In this document: one piece after another, positions 27,256-37,970 of the stretch
Position numbering within the stretch: position 1 is the first letter of the stretch
Layout: every line of letters begins with the position of its first letter
NCBI GenBank assembly: GCA_041399085.1
Contig: JAWKTM010000069.1
Location: 1 to 38,611, forward strand
Direction: 5' to 3'
DNA from: JAWKTM01 sp041399085
GTDB lineage: Bacteria; Planctomycetota; Planctomycetia; Pirellulales; Pirellulaceae
Length of the DNA: 38,611 nucleotides
Program-made: the position numbers and the translations under genes
Notes under the pieces: generated by a model
Told to the model about the DNA's origin: nothing
The model's database searches: none
Seen by the model: only the letters and a program-made list of their open reading frames with translations

Positions 27256-29062
27256 TCACTTCTTCACGGCCAGAATCCGTTCCGTCACACGCGGCATCAG
27301 CTTCGCCAAATTCGGCGTGGCTTTCAAATCGTACTGCTTGACCAGCTTCAAGAAGTCGGCGCTCTGCGACTCCAGCAACGGATGCAAGTTTTGCCACACG
27401 ATATGTGGAATCAATGGATCGTCGCCACAAGCTACCAGCGTTTGCACCAATAATGGCAACGGGTCAACGCCCTGAATCTTGCGAGCCGCAATGGCCACTT
27501 GCAATTGAACGTCCGCCGATTCGTCGGTGGCGAGCGACGTGATTTTCTCGCGCACCGCATCGCTGACTTGCCCCGCGTTCCCGGCGGCTCGCACGCCCCA
27601 AGCTCGCAAGCTGGGATCGCCGCTGTTCAACAATTCGAGATTGAAGCCGGCGTCCAGCGGACCGGCGCCGACTAAAGCCCACAAGGCATGCATCTGAGTC
27701 TTCGGATTGGCGTCGCTCAAAACCAACTGTTGCAGCGACTCACGAACGGCCGGATCGTTCCGTTCGCTCAACAATCGCTGCGCGATGTCGCGGTAAAACA
27801 CGTTCGGACTCGCCAAGCGTTTCACTAACTGCTCGGACGACTCGGCCGCCAAGTCAATGGCCTCGGCGCGAGGCGAGTTCTTATATCGAATGCGATACAA
27901 CCGACCGTGTCCGCGGTCGATCCCTTCCGGGTCGCGGCGAGCGTCTTGATAACAGTGATACCGGTCATACCAATCCAGCACATATAAACAACCATCTGGA
28001 CCGGTCTTCTGAACCACCGGCATAAACCAAGCGTCATTGGCCGACAGGAAATCAGGCTGGCCATGTCCACGGTAGGTCGATCCGTTCCGCTCCAATGAGT
28101 CCACATTGATGCCATTGCCGTGGATGTTGCCCATATACAACCGGTCACGATACTCGGCCGGATAAGCGTCGCTGTCGAAATAGTGAATTCCACAATAGGC
28201 CGCCTGTTGGTGCTTGTGATCCACAATCGACTCGATCTTCCAAGTGAACGGCGGATACGGCCCGCCTTGACGGTGGTAATACCCACTTTCCGTCAAATGC
28301 CAAAGATGGTCGATCACGCAGGCGCTGACGAACGCACTGCCCAGTGAATCAAACGCGATGCCCCACGGGTTACTGGTCCCTTCGCAGAACAATTCAAAAT
28401 CGCGAGTTCGCGGATGAATCCGAAACATCGCGCACGTGAATTGATATTCTTTGCCGCGATATTTCACATGGCTGTGATTGAACACACCATTCAAACCATA
28501 CAGCCAACCGTCCGGGCCCCAAGTCAGCGAGTTGGGTAGCTCGTGGGTATCCGTCCGGCCAAACCCAGTCACCACGACTTCCGTTTTGTCGGCTTTTAGA
28601 TCGCCGTCCGTATCTTGCATGAACAAGATATCCGGCGCATTCGCCACCCACACGCCGCCGTGCCCCACGGCAATCCCAGAAGGAATGTTGAGTCCTTCCG
28701 CGAACACGGTGACTTTATCGACGCGGCCATCTTGATCGGTGTCTTCCAGCACCTTCACACGATGCGCTCCTGCCCGGTTCGCTCCGCGGATACTCGAAAC
28801 TCTCCGTCACCCAAATCCGCCCCTTCTCATCAAAGGTCATCGCCACCGGATTCATGATGTCCGGTTCCGCCGCAACCAACTCGACGGAAAATCCGTCTGG
28901 CACCGTCATCTTGGCGATCGCATCGGCGGGCGAAAGAGCCGGGCCGGGCGGTTTGCTCTGCCCGCGAGGGATCACCTCATCGGCTTGAGCCACGGAGGCA
29001 ACACTAGCCGTCACCATCACGGCGACATTCATATAAGCCAACAGTCGCAACGAACGAATCAT
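27256..29062 (-). pseudogene. PVC-type membrane-bound dehydrogenase-like propeller protein, frameshifted
   Basis: Conceptually about 601 residues. The signal peptide is MIRSLRLLAYMNVAVMVTASVASVAQA. The PVC-type N-terminal motif MTVPDGFSVELVAAEPDIMNPVAMTFDEKGRIWVTESFEYP leads into a beta-propeller resembling PQQ sugar dehydrogenases (LNIPSGIAVGHGGVWVANAPDILF; LTWGPDGWLYGLNGVF), then HEAT-like helical repeats to the end. No CxxCH heme motif is present. Near 28773-28777 one extra base (a G-run that reads three where two would fit) breaks the frame inside EYPRSEP / AGAHRVKVLEDTD. The downstream frame starts at a GTG (28758) without a ribosome binding site. It lies 100 bases downstream of the DUF1501 gene on the same strand and is likely co-transcribed. 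Confidence 0.8.
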
Positions 29063-29162
29063 GAGCAGTTCATCTCGGAAGTAGGAGAGTTCGATTTTCC
29101 ATAAGCCGTGGAACGGCCAGCGTCCACGGCGATCTCTGTTAGGAGAATGTCTTAGGAGACCG

Positions 29163-30644
<1,482 letters not shown>

Positions 30645-30833
30645 CGGCAACAATCCTGTGTGCTTGCGATGTCGTAAGGCCTTAATCCAGCACTATCGTA
30701 ACGAGCCGACCGGCGGGCTGCAAAGTCACGGTGGCAATCGGCAATGTTGGCTGGTTAAGATAGTGAAGCTTTCCACGCCGCCGTCTGCGATCGGCGGTTT
30801 CCTCCCATCCACAATCCCACCTGGAGACACATC

Positions 30834-33800
30834 GTGCCGACGAATTCTTCGTTGCTCCCGTTATGCGTCTGGCGATCCAGCGCGTGGCTGACCGCCGCGC
30901 TAGTCGCTGCTTCGTACGCTCAACCTTCATCCGCCGACGAAAACCGCATTTCCACTCAGAAGCCGACCATCGCCGCCGCCGAAACGCGCGAGGCCGAAGC
31001 GGCGGAACCGGCGAAGGACGAGAACGCTGAAGCCGGCGCGTCGCTGCTCGCCAAAGGCCCGAAGGTAAGTTGGATCTGGGGCGCGGACGCGAACACGAAT
31101 TATCTGCTGCGGGCGGAGTTCCAAGGTTCGGCCAAAGTAGCTCGTGTGAAAGCCACCTGCGATAACGTGATGACGCTGTTCATCAACGGCCAGCGAGTCG
31201 CCAGCCACGACAACTGGCAGACGCCGATCGAAGCCGATGTGACGAAGCACTTGAAGGCCGGCACCAACGAGGTCGTCGCGGAAGTCGCCAACCAAGGCGG
31301 CATCGCGGCCTTCGCATTGAAATTGGCCGTGCAACGCGAAGACGGCAAGGTCGACTATCTGGTTTCCGACGACTCGTGGACCGCGGCCGCGAAGTCGTCG
31401 CCCGACCAGCGCGAGAAGGTTCGCGTCGTGGGCTCGATGGGCGATTCGCCGTGGGGCGACGTGTTCTCGCAAGCCGGCGGCATCGCGTCGGTGAAACGCG
31501 ACGTGTTCAACTTGCTGCCCGGCTTCCAAGTCGAGCTGCTGTACACCGTGCCCAAGGATCAACAAGGCTCGTGGGTCTCGATTGCCTTCGACGACAAAGG
31601 CCGGCTGCTGGCCAGCGACCAAGGCGACAAGGGTTTGTATCGCATCACGCCTCCGCCGATCGGCAGCGACGAGCCGACTCGCGTCGAATCGCTGCCCGTG
31701 AAGATCACCGGCTCGCAAGGCATGCTGCACGCGTTCGGCAGCTTGTACGTTTCCGTGAACGGCGGACCCGGCAGCGGCATTTATCGGCTAAAGGACACGA
31801 CCGGCGACGATCAATACGACGAAGTCACCAAGCTGAAGTCGATTCGCGGCGGCGGTGAGCACGGCCCGCACGCCTTGCGATTGTCGCCCGACGGCAAGTC
31901 GATCTACTGGATCGCCGGCAACCATACCGATCCGCCGGAGGATTTCGACAGCAGCCGAGTGCCGAAGAATTGGAGCGAGGATTTGCTGCTGCCGCGGCAA
32001 TGGGACGCCAACGGCCACGCTCGCGGCAAACTGGCGCTGGCGGCTGGATCGCCAAGACCGACCCGGAAGGCAAGACCTGGGAGATCATCAGCAGCGGTTA
32101 TCGCAACCCGTACGACATGGACTTCAACGCCGACGGCGAGCTGTTCGCCTACGACGCCGACATGGAATGGGACATGGGCACGCCTTGGTATCGCCCGACC
32201 CGCGTGGTTCACGCCACCAGCGGCAGCGAGTTCGGCTGGCGCAGCGGTACCGGCAAATGGCCGACTTGGTACGTCGATAGCCTGCCGCAATTGGTCAACA
32301 TCGGACCGGGCTCGCCGGTCGGAGCGGAGTTCGGCTACGGCACGCGTTTCCCCGCCAAGTATCAACAGGCGTTGTACATCTGCGACTGGACGTTCGGCAC
32401 GATGTACGCCATTCATATCCAGCCGGACGGAGCGAGCTACAAGGCGACGAAGGAAGAGTTCGTCTCGCGCACGCCGCTGCCGTTGACCGACGTCGCGGTC
32501 GGCCCCGACGGGCGTTGTACTTCACGTCGGCGGTCGAGGCACGCAGTCGGAGCTGTACCGCGTGACGTATGTCGGCAAGGAATCGACCAAGGCGGTCGAC
32601 CCGAAGAATGAGAAGTTCGCCGACCTGCGAGCGCTGCGGCATCAGATCGAAAAGTATCATCAACCAGCGGCCGACGCCGCGCAGGCGGTCGATTTCGTCT
32701 GGCCGTACCTTGGCCACGAAGACCGGCACATTCGCTACGCCGCCCGCGTGGCGTTGGAACATCAACCGCCGGCCGCTTGGCAAGAACGCGTGCTGGCCGA
32801 GTCGAATCCGCAAGCGCTGATTACCGGCGCGGTGGCTTTAACGCGGCAAGCCGATCCGGCGCTGCAAGGCAAGCTGCTGGCGTCGCTCGACGGCATCGCG
32901 GTCGGCAAGCTGAGCGAAACGCAACTGCTGGAATTGCTGCGCGTTTACGAACTGGCTTTCATCCGCATGGGCGAGCCGAATTTGGAATCGGCCGAGATCG
33001 TGCGGTTACGAGACCGCCTGGATTCGCTGTACCCGGCCGGCAGCGACGCGCTGAATCGCGAGCTGGTTCAATTGCTGGTTTATCTGCGGTCGCCCAGCGT
33101 CGTGAGCAAGACGATCGAGCTGATGAAGCAACCGTCGCAACAGCAGGAAGTGGACATGTCCGAGCTGCTGGCTCGCAACGGCGGTTACGGCGGCTCGATC
33201 GCCAAGATGCTGGCCAACCAGCCCGATCTGCAAAAGCTGCACTATGCCTTCGTGCTGCGAAACGCCCGCGAAGGCTGGACCGCCGAACAACGCCGTTTCT
33301 ATTGGGAGTGGCTGCAAGAGTCTCGCGGCCGCAGCGGCGGGGCAAGCTATCAGGGCTTCATCAACAACATCGAACAAGAGGCGTTCGACAACGCCACGGA
33401 CAGCGACCGCTTGGCGATCGAAGCTTTCGGTTTGCGAAAGCCCTACGTCGCTCCCGAGTTGCCCAAGCCGCAAGGCCCGGCGTCCAATTTGAATTTGCAA
33501 CAAGTCCTGACGCTGACGCAAACGCATCTGAAGGGCCGCAATTTCGAGAACGGCAAGAAGATGTATTCCGCAGCGCGATGCGTGCTCTGCCATCGCTTTG
33601 CCGGCGACGGCGGCGCGACGGGCCCCGACCTGACACAAGTGGCCGGGCGGTTCAACCCGAAGGACCTGAGCGAATCGATCTTGGATCCCAGCAAGGTGAT
33701 CTCGGATCAGTATCGAGCTCACACGGTGATCACCGACGACGGCAAGGTCTATAACGGCCGGATCGTGGCCGAGAACGACCGCCAAGTGACGGTGCTGACC

Positions 33801-33983
33801 GACCCAGAGAATTCGACGAAGGTAGTCGACGTCGCGAAAGACAACATCGACGAACTCCGTCCCTCGGCCGTCTCGATCATGCCGCAAGACTTGCTCAAGC
33901 AGCTCAATCAAGACGAAGTGCTCGACCTGCTGGCCTACCTCCTATCCCGAGGCAACCCGCAGGACGCGATGTTCCGCAAATAG
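30834..33983 (+). pseudogene. PVC-type heme-binding propeller/cytochrome protein, frame broken three times
   Basis: Conceptually about 1050 residues. A GTG start is preceded by TGGAGA; the signal peptide ends near AALVAASYAQ. Order: a beta-sandwich, galactose-binding-like domain (about 70-190, WIWGADANTNYLLRAEF); a beta-propeller (about 225-580, LLPGFQVELLYTVPKDQQGSWVSIAFD; SSGYRNPYDMDFNADGELFAYD); HEAT-like helices; and a C-terminal cytochrome c with heme motif CVLCH in AARCVLCHRFAGDGGATGPDLTQVAGRF. Reading moves through three frames. Restoring one C near 32037, one G near 32511 and one G near 32526 joins them perfectly (KLAPGGWIAKTDPEG; GPDGALYFTVGGRGTQSELYRV). All three are losses from short G/C runs, so sequence error is likely. 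The family is thought to oxidise sugars or alcohols in the planctomycete periplasm. Confidence 0.82.
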
Positions 33984-34017
33984 TCCGCAGTGATCGTTTG
34001 CCGGAACAAGAGCTATA

Positions 34018-34088
34018 GAAACGCAAGGTCGCCAAGACGCGAGGAGTTGGTTTCACCGCTCTTTCGCGTCTTGGCGTCTTGGTGTTTC
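34018..34088. repeat. Long palindromic repeat (GCCAAGACGCGA type)
   Basis: The arm at 34018-34042 pairs with 34064-34088 over 25 positions with a few mismatches; the inner 12 (GCCAAGACGCGA with TCGCGTCTTGGC) are perfect, around a 21-base loop. The sequence resembles the 'cgccaagacgc' repeats common in planctomycete intergenic DNA. It sits 35 bases after the propeller/cytochrome gene and may also serve as its transcript end. The rest of the 33984-34346 gap is featureless, although the frame of the next gene is open back to 34260 without a start codon. Confidence 0.7.
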
Positions 34089-34346
34089 TCTTAGGAACGG
34101 ACGACCGGTAAGGAACGATTACCCGATCAGCCAACTGATCGCGAAGATCGCTATCAAAGCCCACTCCGTTGTTAAGGGATTCCGCCTAAAGCCTGCGAAT
34201 GCAGGGGCGACCGACGCCGCGGATTCGCTCATCTCATTAGTCGGGCGCATCGAGATTGACTCGCTCCAGAACGGTCTTTCCTTTTAAGTACGAATCGACG
34301 CTACGACTACAAGACCGAGACGGGAGGCTACGGACTTGAAGGACGG

Positions 34347-34697
34347 ATGATGGAACGTGGTCTCGCTACGGTTTGGGAGTCATTCAATTTTCGAACGCAC
34401 ATGGAAGCAGTTCGTCCCGGTGATGCGGTTTTCGCCTTCGCGAAAGGGGTTGGTATCATCGCCGTCGGGGTTGCCGAAGCGGAATGCGAGGTAATTGAAG
34501 GTGACTCAGAAGATCGCATTCAATCAGTGGATGAGCACAATTCTGCGGAGTGGCGGGTTCCAACGCGATGGCTCGTTTGGGTCGATGAGGCAGACGCACT
34601 CCCCTACAAGGACGCTCCGAAGGCATCCTTCGTGGATGTTTCGGGCGAGAACTTCGACGAGCTCCGGAAATCAATCGCTCACCATTTCGCTGGTTGA
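34347..34697 (+). CDS. Small PUA/EVE-like domain protein, possibly 5'-truncated
   Basis: This 116-residue protein carries MEAVRPGDAVFAFAKGVGIIAVGVAEAECEVIEG, which resembles the beta-barrel core of PUA-like domains such as EVE. These bind modified bases or RNA; the assignment is tentative. Further on, WRVPTRWLVWVDEADALPY and a C-terminal helix NFDELRKSIAHHF complete the fold. The codons immediately upstream of the ATG (YKTETGGYGLEGR) are open and look plausible as protein, yet no start exists before the TGA at 34257. The gene may therefore have lost its true 5' end. AAGGA sits just two to six bases before the ATG, which is tight. It converges on and overlaps the acidic-protein gene by 27 bases. 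Confidence 0.6.
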   Translation: MMERGLATVWESFNFRTHMEAVRPGDAVFAFAKGVGIIAVGVAEAECEVIEGDSEDRIQSVDEHNSAEWRVPTRWLVWVDEADALPYKDAPKASFVDVSGENFDELRKSIAHHFAG

Positions 34698-34871
34698 TTC
34701 CGTTGAAGGTGCTGGCTGGTTCGCATCTCTTTGTGGCAAATCCTTCTCGGCGTCCGACTCCGCCTCGTGTTTTGCCTTTTCGTACACGTCAATCAAAACT
34801 GCGTCCCAAGCGTCGGCAATGTCGTCGGGCAATTCAACGTCGTTGTCTTCGTCCGAATCTTGCTGATCCAT
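34671..34871 (-). CDS. Small acidic protein, function unknown
   Basis: This 66-residue protein starts MDQQDSDEDNDVELPDD and contains one predicted helix (IADAWDAVLIDVYEKAKHEAE) followed by a polar tail. The start is decided by an excellent ribosome binding site: AAAGGAGG ends seven bases before the ATG at 34869-34871, which signals strong translation. I do not recognise a family. The open frame extends upstream to 35159, but that part is antisense-like and out of keeping in composition. It lies about 250 bases downstream of the Hsp20 gene on the same strand, separated by a strong hairpin. Confidence 0.65.
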   Translation of the reverse strand: MDQQDSDEDNDVELPDDIADAWDAVLIDVYEKAKHEAESDAEKDLPQRDANQPAPSTESTSEMVSD

Positions 34872-35066
34872 GTCGAGCCTCCTTTCCCTACAAAACAATT
34901 CGCGAAAACGCGGTTCAAACGTATCCAATCCAGCATTGGAAGAAAGAGCATCCGAGTGCTCTCCGTCTGCTCGGCCAAACGTCCGGCCAAGTCCAAGTGA
35001 TCGTCCTGCCATTAGCTCAGCCCCTTTGTGAATCTTGCGTCCGCGGGATACTCCCAAGAAATGACC

Positions 35067-35098
35067 CGGGCCGAGCGCTTCGCGAACCGCTCGGCCCG
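35067..35098 (-). terminator. Strong hairpin downstream of hsp20
   Basis: Eleven perfect pairs (CGGGCCGAGCG at 35067-35077 with CGCTCGGCCCG at 35088-35098) surround a 10-base loop, 29 bases past the Hsp20 stop. On the minus strand it is followed by a weak T-containing stretch (GTCATTTCTT), so it is a probable but imperfect intrinsic terminator. The rest of 34872-35127 is featureless. Confidence 0.6.
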
Positions 35099-35127
35099 AT
35101 GCGAGGGGGGATGCGTGATGGACCGCA

Positions 35128-35592
35128 TCAGCTCTTGATTTCGATCTTGCGAGGAGCATTCTCCGTCGACTTCGGCAGACGAACCGTCAGCACACCGTCA
35201 CGATAGGTGGCCTCGACATTCGTCTCGCTCACTGGGCATGGCAGCGGAACGGTTCGCACAAAGCTGCCCGTGCGTCGCTCGACTCGATGATAAGTCTTGC
35301 CCTCTTCCTTCTTCTCTTCTTCCTGTTCGCCACGGACAACCATGCGGTCTCCGTGAACTTGCACGTCGATCTTTTCGGGCGTGAAGCCGGGCACGTCCAT
35401 CCGCACTTCGACTTCCTTCTCCGTCTCCGAAAGATCAAGACTTGGGATGGTGGTCTCGGTCAGCCAACCTTCGGGGCCGTCGCCAAAGAACCTGGAGAAG
35501 AGATCATCCCAATCGGATCGGATCACATCCAATCCCGGTCGGCCGAACAAAGTCGGCCACGTCGTGCGACGAGGTTTCATGAGGCCTGTCAT
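35128..35592 (-). CDS. Hsp20-family small heat-shock protein
   Basis: This 154-residue protein has the alpha-crystallin domain at about residues 45-145: IPSLDLSETEKEVEVRMDVPGFTPEKIDVQV, GEQEEEKKEEGKTYHRVERRTGSFVRTVPLP and YRDGVLTVRLPKS. The I-x-I tail motif IEIKS ends the protein (via KIEIK). It acts as an ATP-independent holdase in the cytoplasm. Start at the ATG 35590-35592 is fixed by an almost perfect Shine-Dalgarno, AAAAGGAGGT, about six bases upstream; an upstream in-frame start is rejected. A candidate sigma-54 promoter lies about 140 bases upstream. Neighbouring stress and signalling genes share the strand. Confidence 0.95.
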   Translation of the reverse strand: MTGLMKPRRTTWPTLFGRPGLDVIRSDWDDLFSRFFGDGPEGWLTETTIPSLDLSETEKEVEVRMDVPGFTPEKIDVQVHGDRMVVRGEQEEEKKEEGKTYHRVERRTGSFVRTVPLPCPVSETNVEATYRDGVLTVRLPKSTENAPRKIEIKS

Positions 35593-36083
35593 GGCACACC
35601 TCCTTTTCCCAGCCGCTTGGAACATGAATCGGGCGAAACGCCTTGTCTCGCCTGCAAGGCCCGGCACCGTGCCGCGCCCTGATTGTCCTCCATTCGGAAG
35701 GCTCGTTGAGTTGTTCCAATACCAGCAATTTGCAAGTGAAATGCCAAATGCAAAACAGCGGCGAAAATGTAAACGGAGCCCGCTGTCGGATGCGGAACTC
35801 GTTGCGAAACAGAAGGAAACTCCATGTCGGCGTTCAGACCACCACCGTTATCAAGAGCTCGCTGGCTTTCGTTCACGAGCAGCATGCGCGAGCACGTCAC
35901 ACGGGATGTGCAGCGCCGCGCAGCGAATCAATCCAAGCAGGGATTCGAGCTGATCCGCATGGTCCGAGCGTCTTTGTCCCGCGTCGCGGCATTGCGCTCG
36001 CGGGACAACCGAACGGCTGAAGATGCTAGCTCGTCGCCAAAGCCGCTTCACGCAGAAACTTCGTCGAGTAGCTCGTCGAGGCA
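35593..36083. other. Region upstream of hsp20
   Basis: Apart from the candidate sigma-54 site and the low-confidence plus-strand ORF at 35824-36111, this ~490-base gap shows no recognisable gene. Overlapping open frames on both strands lack family resemblance. Confidence 0.4.
35731..35747 (-). promoter_or_regulatory. Candidate sigma-54 (-24/-12) promoter for hsp20
   Basis: On the minus strand the sequence TTGGCATTTCACTTGCA reproduces the -24 TTGGCA and -12 TTGC elements, with the required 12-base distance between the invariant GG and GC. It differs from consensus only at two of the less strict positions. It points towards hsp20, giving a predicted leader of roughly 130 bases. No enhancer-binding-protein gene is adjacent. 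Confidence 0.45.
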
Positions 36084-36111
36084 TCAGAAGAAACCACGAT
36101 CCATCGACTGA
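35824..36111 (+). CDS. Possible small basic protein (doubtful)
   Basis: This 95-residue open frame (MSAFRPPPLSRARWL...) has AAGGA six bases before its ATG, which is why it is listed. It is Arg/Ser-rich with a low-complexity tail (ETSSSSSSRHQKK) and no recognisable domain. Its last 28 bases overlap the antisense receiver-like gene. It may be a chance frame. Confidence 0.25.
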   Translation: MSAFRPPPLSRARWLSFTSSMREHVTRDVQRRAANQSKQGFELIRMVRASLSRVAALRSRDNRTAEDASSSPKPLHAETSSSSSSRHQKKPRSID

Positions 36112-36401
36112 ACGACTTCATCCTCGACCGCCGACCAATCGCTCTCGTGTCGATCGACAATGACGGGCTTCAAACCTCGCACGTGCCGGCCAACCATGTC
36201 GGCCAATTCCGGACCTCGCATTTCGGGCAGACGACGAGCCATGATCGCGCCGTCGAAATGCTTCCTCGCACAAGCCGCCATGGCTTGGCGCGGATGAGCG
36301 AGCGGCGTGACGTGAAAGCCGCTGCGGATAAAGTGACGCGTCATGGCGTCCAGACGATGGCGGTCGGATTCGACGATTAACAACGCGGGGGCGGGGGTCA
36401 T
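36084..36401 (-). CDS. Degenerate receiver-domain (pseudo-receiver) protein
   Basis: This 105-residue protein follows the CheY fold pattern: beta1 ALLIVESDRHRLDAM, helix RHFIRSGFHVTPLAHPRQAM, beta3 FDGAIMARRLPEMRG, beta4 KPVIVDRHES. The phospho-acceptor Asp that should precede RLPEM is replaced (A55), and the usual C-terminal Lys-Pro of receivers is missing because the protein stops early (VVQSMDRGFF). The acidic pair is reduced to E11/D13. It is therefore unlikely to be phosphorylated and may act as a protein-binding module. Start at the ATG 36399-36401 is supported by GAGGA seven bases upstream. The BON-domain gene lies 98 bases upstream on the same strand. Confidence 0.7.
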   Translation of the reverse strand: MTPAPALLIVESDRHRLDAMTRHFIRSGFHVTPLAHPRQAMAACARKHFDGAIMARRLPEMRGPELADMVGRHVRGLKPVIVDRHESDWSAVEDEVVQSMDRGFF

Positions 36402-36499
36402 AGATTCCTCAATGCGAAAAGTGTGGGACTCGGTCGCGACATTCGGGAGAGCGTCGACGGGGACCGATGGCTGGGCGAAATCCAGCACGCCAGTTGGGC

Positions 36500-36799
36500 C
36501 TAATGACAGGAGTGAACTTCAATGCGATTGTCCACTCGTTGGACGGCTTCCAAGTTGCCGACGATCGTTTGCGCGACTTGCTTCATGTGGAACGACGGCA
36601 GTCGACCACGTAGCGTTAGCACATGGCCATCGAAGTCGCACAGCACGTTGCGAAGCACCAGATACGGGCTGTCGCGGAGATTTTTCTCCGCTTGTTCGGC
36701 GATTCGTTCAACGGTTCCGTTGGTCGTTGGCGAATCATGATAGGGGGCGTGTGGTCGATCAACATTCGGTCGAGCGGTGACTGCGGGCATCCTAGACAT
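36500..36799 (-). CDS. BON-domain protein
   Basis: This 99-residue protein has a single BON domain (about residues 30-95: VERIAEQAEKNLRDSPYLVLRNVLCDFDGHVLTLRGRLPSF, then VAQTIVGNLEAVQRVDNRIEV). The conserved Gly in the LRGRLPS turn is present. BON domains bind phospholipid or accompany osmotic-stress proteins such as OsmY; no signal peptide is seen, so it is probably cytoplasmic or peripheral. Start at the ATG 36797-36799 is preferred because GGAG lies five bases upstream; an in-frame ATG five codons earlier lacks this. Confidence 0.85.
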   Translation of the reverse strand: MSRMPAVTARPNVDRPHAPYHDSPTTNGTVERIAEQAEKNLRDSPYLVLRNVLCDFDGHVLTLRGRLPSFHMKQVAQTIVGNLEAVQRVDNRIEVHSCH

Positions 36800-37225
36800 T
36801 GAACTCCGATTCAAAACGAGGCCTGCTCAGATTACAGCGATTGATTGCAAAAAGCCGTCAAACAAACGGTTAAGAATCAATCAACATTTCTCTCTCGGCG
36901 GGCCGGACAATCGCCTTCCCAGATCATGCCGGAGAGGTTGTAACCATTGAGCAGGTTGCGTGCCGTGGAGGCAGCAGAAGGGCGTTCGTGGAAGCATCCT
37001 GCGGTCCTCCGCCAACGTTTTCTACGATATCGGCGAATGTGTTGTTTGGTAAATCCCGCCTTGCGAAACATCGCGTTGTCTGCTTGCTTTGCCGATTATG
37101 CCGCGCATTTACGCACGGTTCGTTGCGCAAGGCGACACTCGGAAGTCGTCCGCCCAACAGCGATGAGCCCGAAAACGCGATGAGCCCAAACAGGAGATGG
37201 GCCCAGCAAGATGAGAGATCCCGAG
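36800..37225. other. Gap with a short direct repeat near its end
   Basis: This 426-base stretch lacks a convincing gene; three overlapping frames near 36877-37183 have no ribosome binding site or family resemblance. At 37161-37205 a GATGAGCCC-type unit recurs at about 18-base spacing (two good copies, one partial GATGGGCCC). Otherwise nothing is recognisable. Confidence 0.4.
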
Positions 37226-37807
37226 CTAGCCGGACTTCTCGCTTTGTAGAATGTTCCGCGCGGCTTCAATCAGCTTCTGTTGACGCTCGATCGCCAAATC
37301 GCGCAGTCGCGCAAACGCGTCGGGCTCGTCCGCTCCGGTCTCGCGCATCAACGACTGCTTCGCCTGCTCGACCGTCCGGCGATGTTCGATCGCTTCTCGT
37401 AGGTCCGCCGCTTCTCGCTCGACTTCCCGAAACTGCTCGAAACGCCGCATCGCAATGCCGATCGCCGGCGGCAAGTCCGCTTGGCGAATGGGCTTCACCA
37501 AATAAGCCAGCACGTGATCGGCTTCGGCCCTTGCAATCAGCTCGGAATCGTGGTGGGCCGAAACCAGAATGATGGGAACGGGTCGTTCCGCGTAGATGGC
37601 GATGGCGGCTTGAATGCCGTCCATCCTCGGCATGCGGATATCGGTGAAGACCAAATCCGGCTTCGCTTCCCGACAAAGCTCGACCAACCGCATGCCATCC
37701 TCGGCAGCGCCAACGACGCAATGTCCCAACCGCGGCAGAATGCGCTGGAAATAATCCCGCATGTCGGGTTCATCATCCGCCACGGCAATGCGAAGGGAAC
37801 TATTCAT
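37226..37807 (-). CDS. Response regulator with receiver and ANTAR (RNA-binding) domains
   Basis: This 193-residue protein has an N-terminal receiver domain (about 5-120) with the full phosphorylation set: acidic pair D11/D12 in VADDEPDM, phospho-acceptor D56 in FTDIRMPRMDG, and K105 in YLVKP. A coiled linker (about 120-140, rich in Glu and Arg) leads to an ANTAR domain (about 137-188, REAIEHRRTVEQAKQSLM and beyond), which in AmiR/NasR-type proteins binds paired hairpins in nascent RNA to prevent termination. The ATG at 37805-37807 is used; upstream in-frame ATG 37826-37828 is possible and the ribosome binding site is weak either way. No histidine kinase is adjacent. The RNA target is not evident in the window. 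Confidence 0.92.
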   Translation of the reverse strand: MNSSLRIAVADDEPDMRDYFQRILPRLGHCVVGAAEDGMRLVELCREAKPDLVFTDIRMPRMDGIQAAIAIYAERPVPIILVSAHHDSELIARAEADHVLAYLVKPIRQADLPPAIGIAMRRFEQFREVEREAADLREAIEHRRTVEQAKQSLMRETGADEPDAFARLRDLAIERQQKLIEAARNILQSEKSG

Positions 37808-37970
37808 CGCTCGAAATGCTTCCGCCACGATTTCGCCCGAACGGGCCTTTTTCGATTTATCTACTTATCGGTCGGCAGGGTCGATCGCTGCCAACTTGGA
37901 TTCTTAAACGTTGTGTGCCCGTACAAATTCGTGTCGTCCATCAACGACGAAAGCTCGCCGAAGCGAGCGC

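Noticed and set aside
30834..33983. Programmed frameshifting in the propeller/cytochrome gene
   Set aside because: Three separate single-base losses at unrelated short runs, without slippery heptamers or stem-loops, fit errors or decay rather than recoding.
37835..37852. Plus-strand terminator-like GCCC-GAAC-GGGC followed by five T
   Set aside because: The stem is only four pairs and no plus-strand gene lies upstream.
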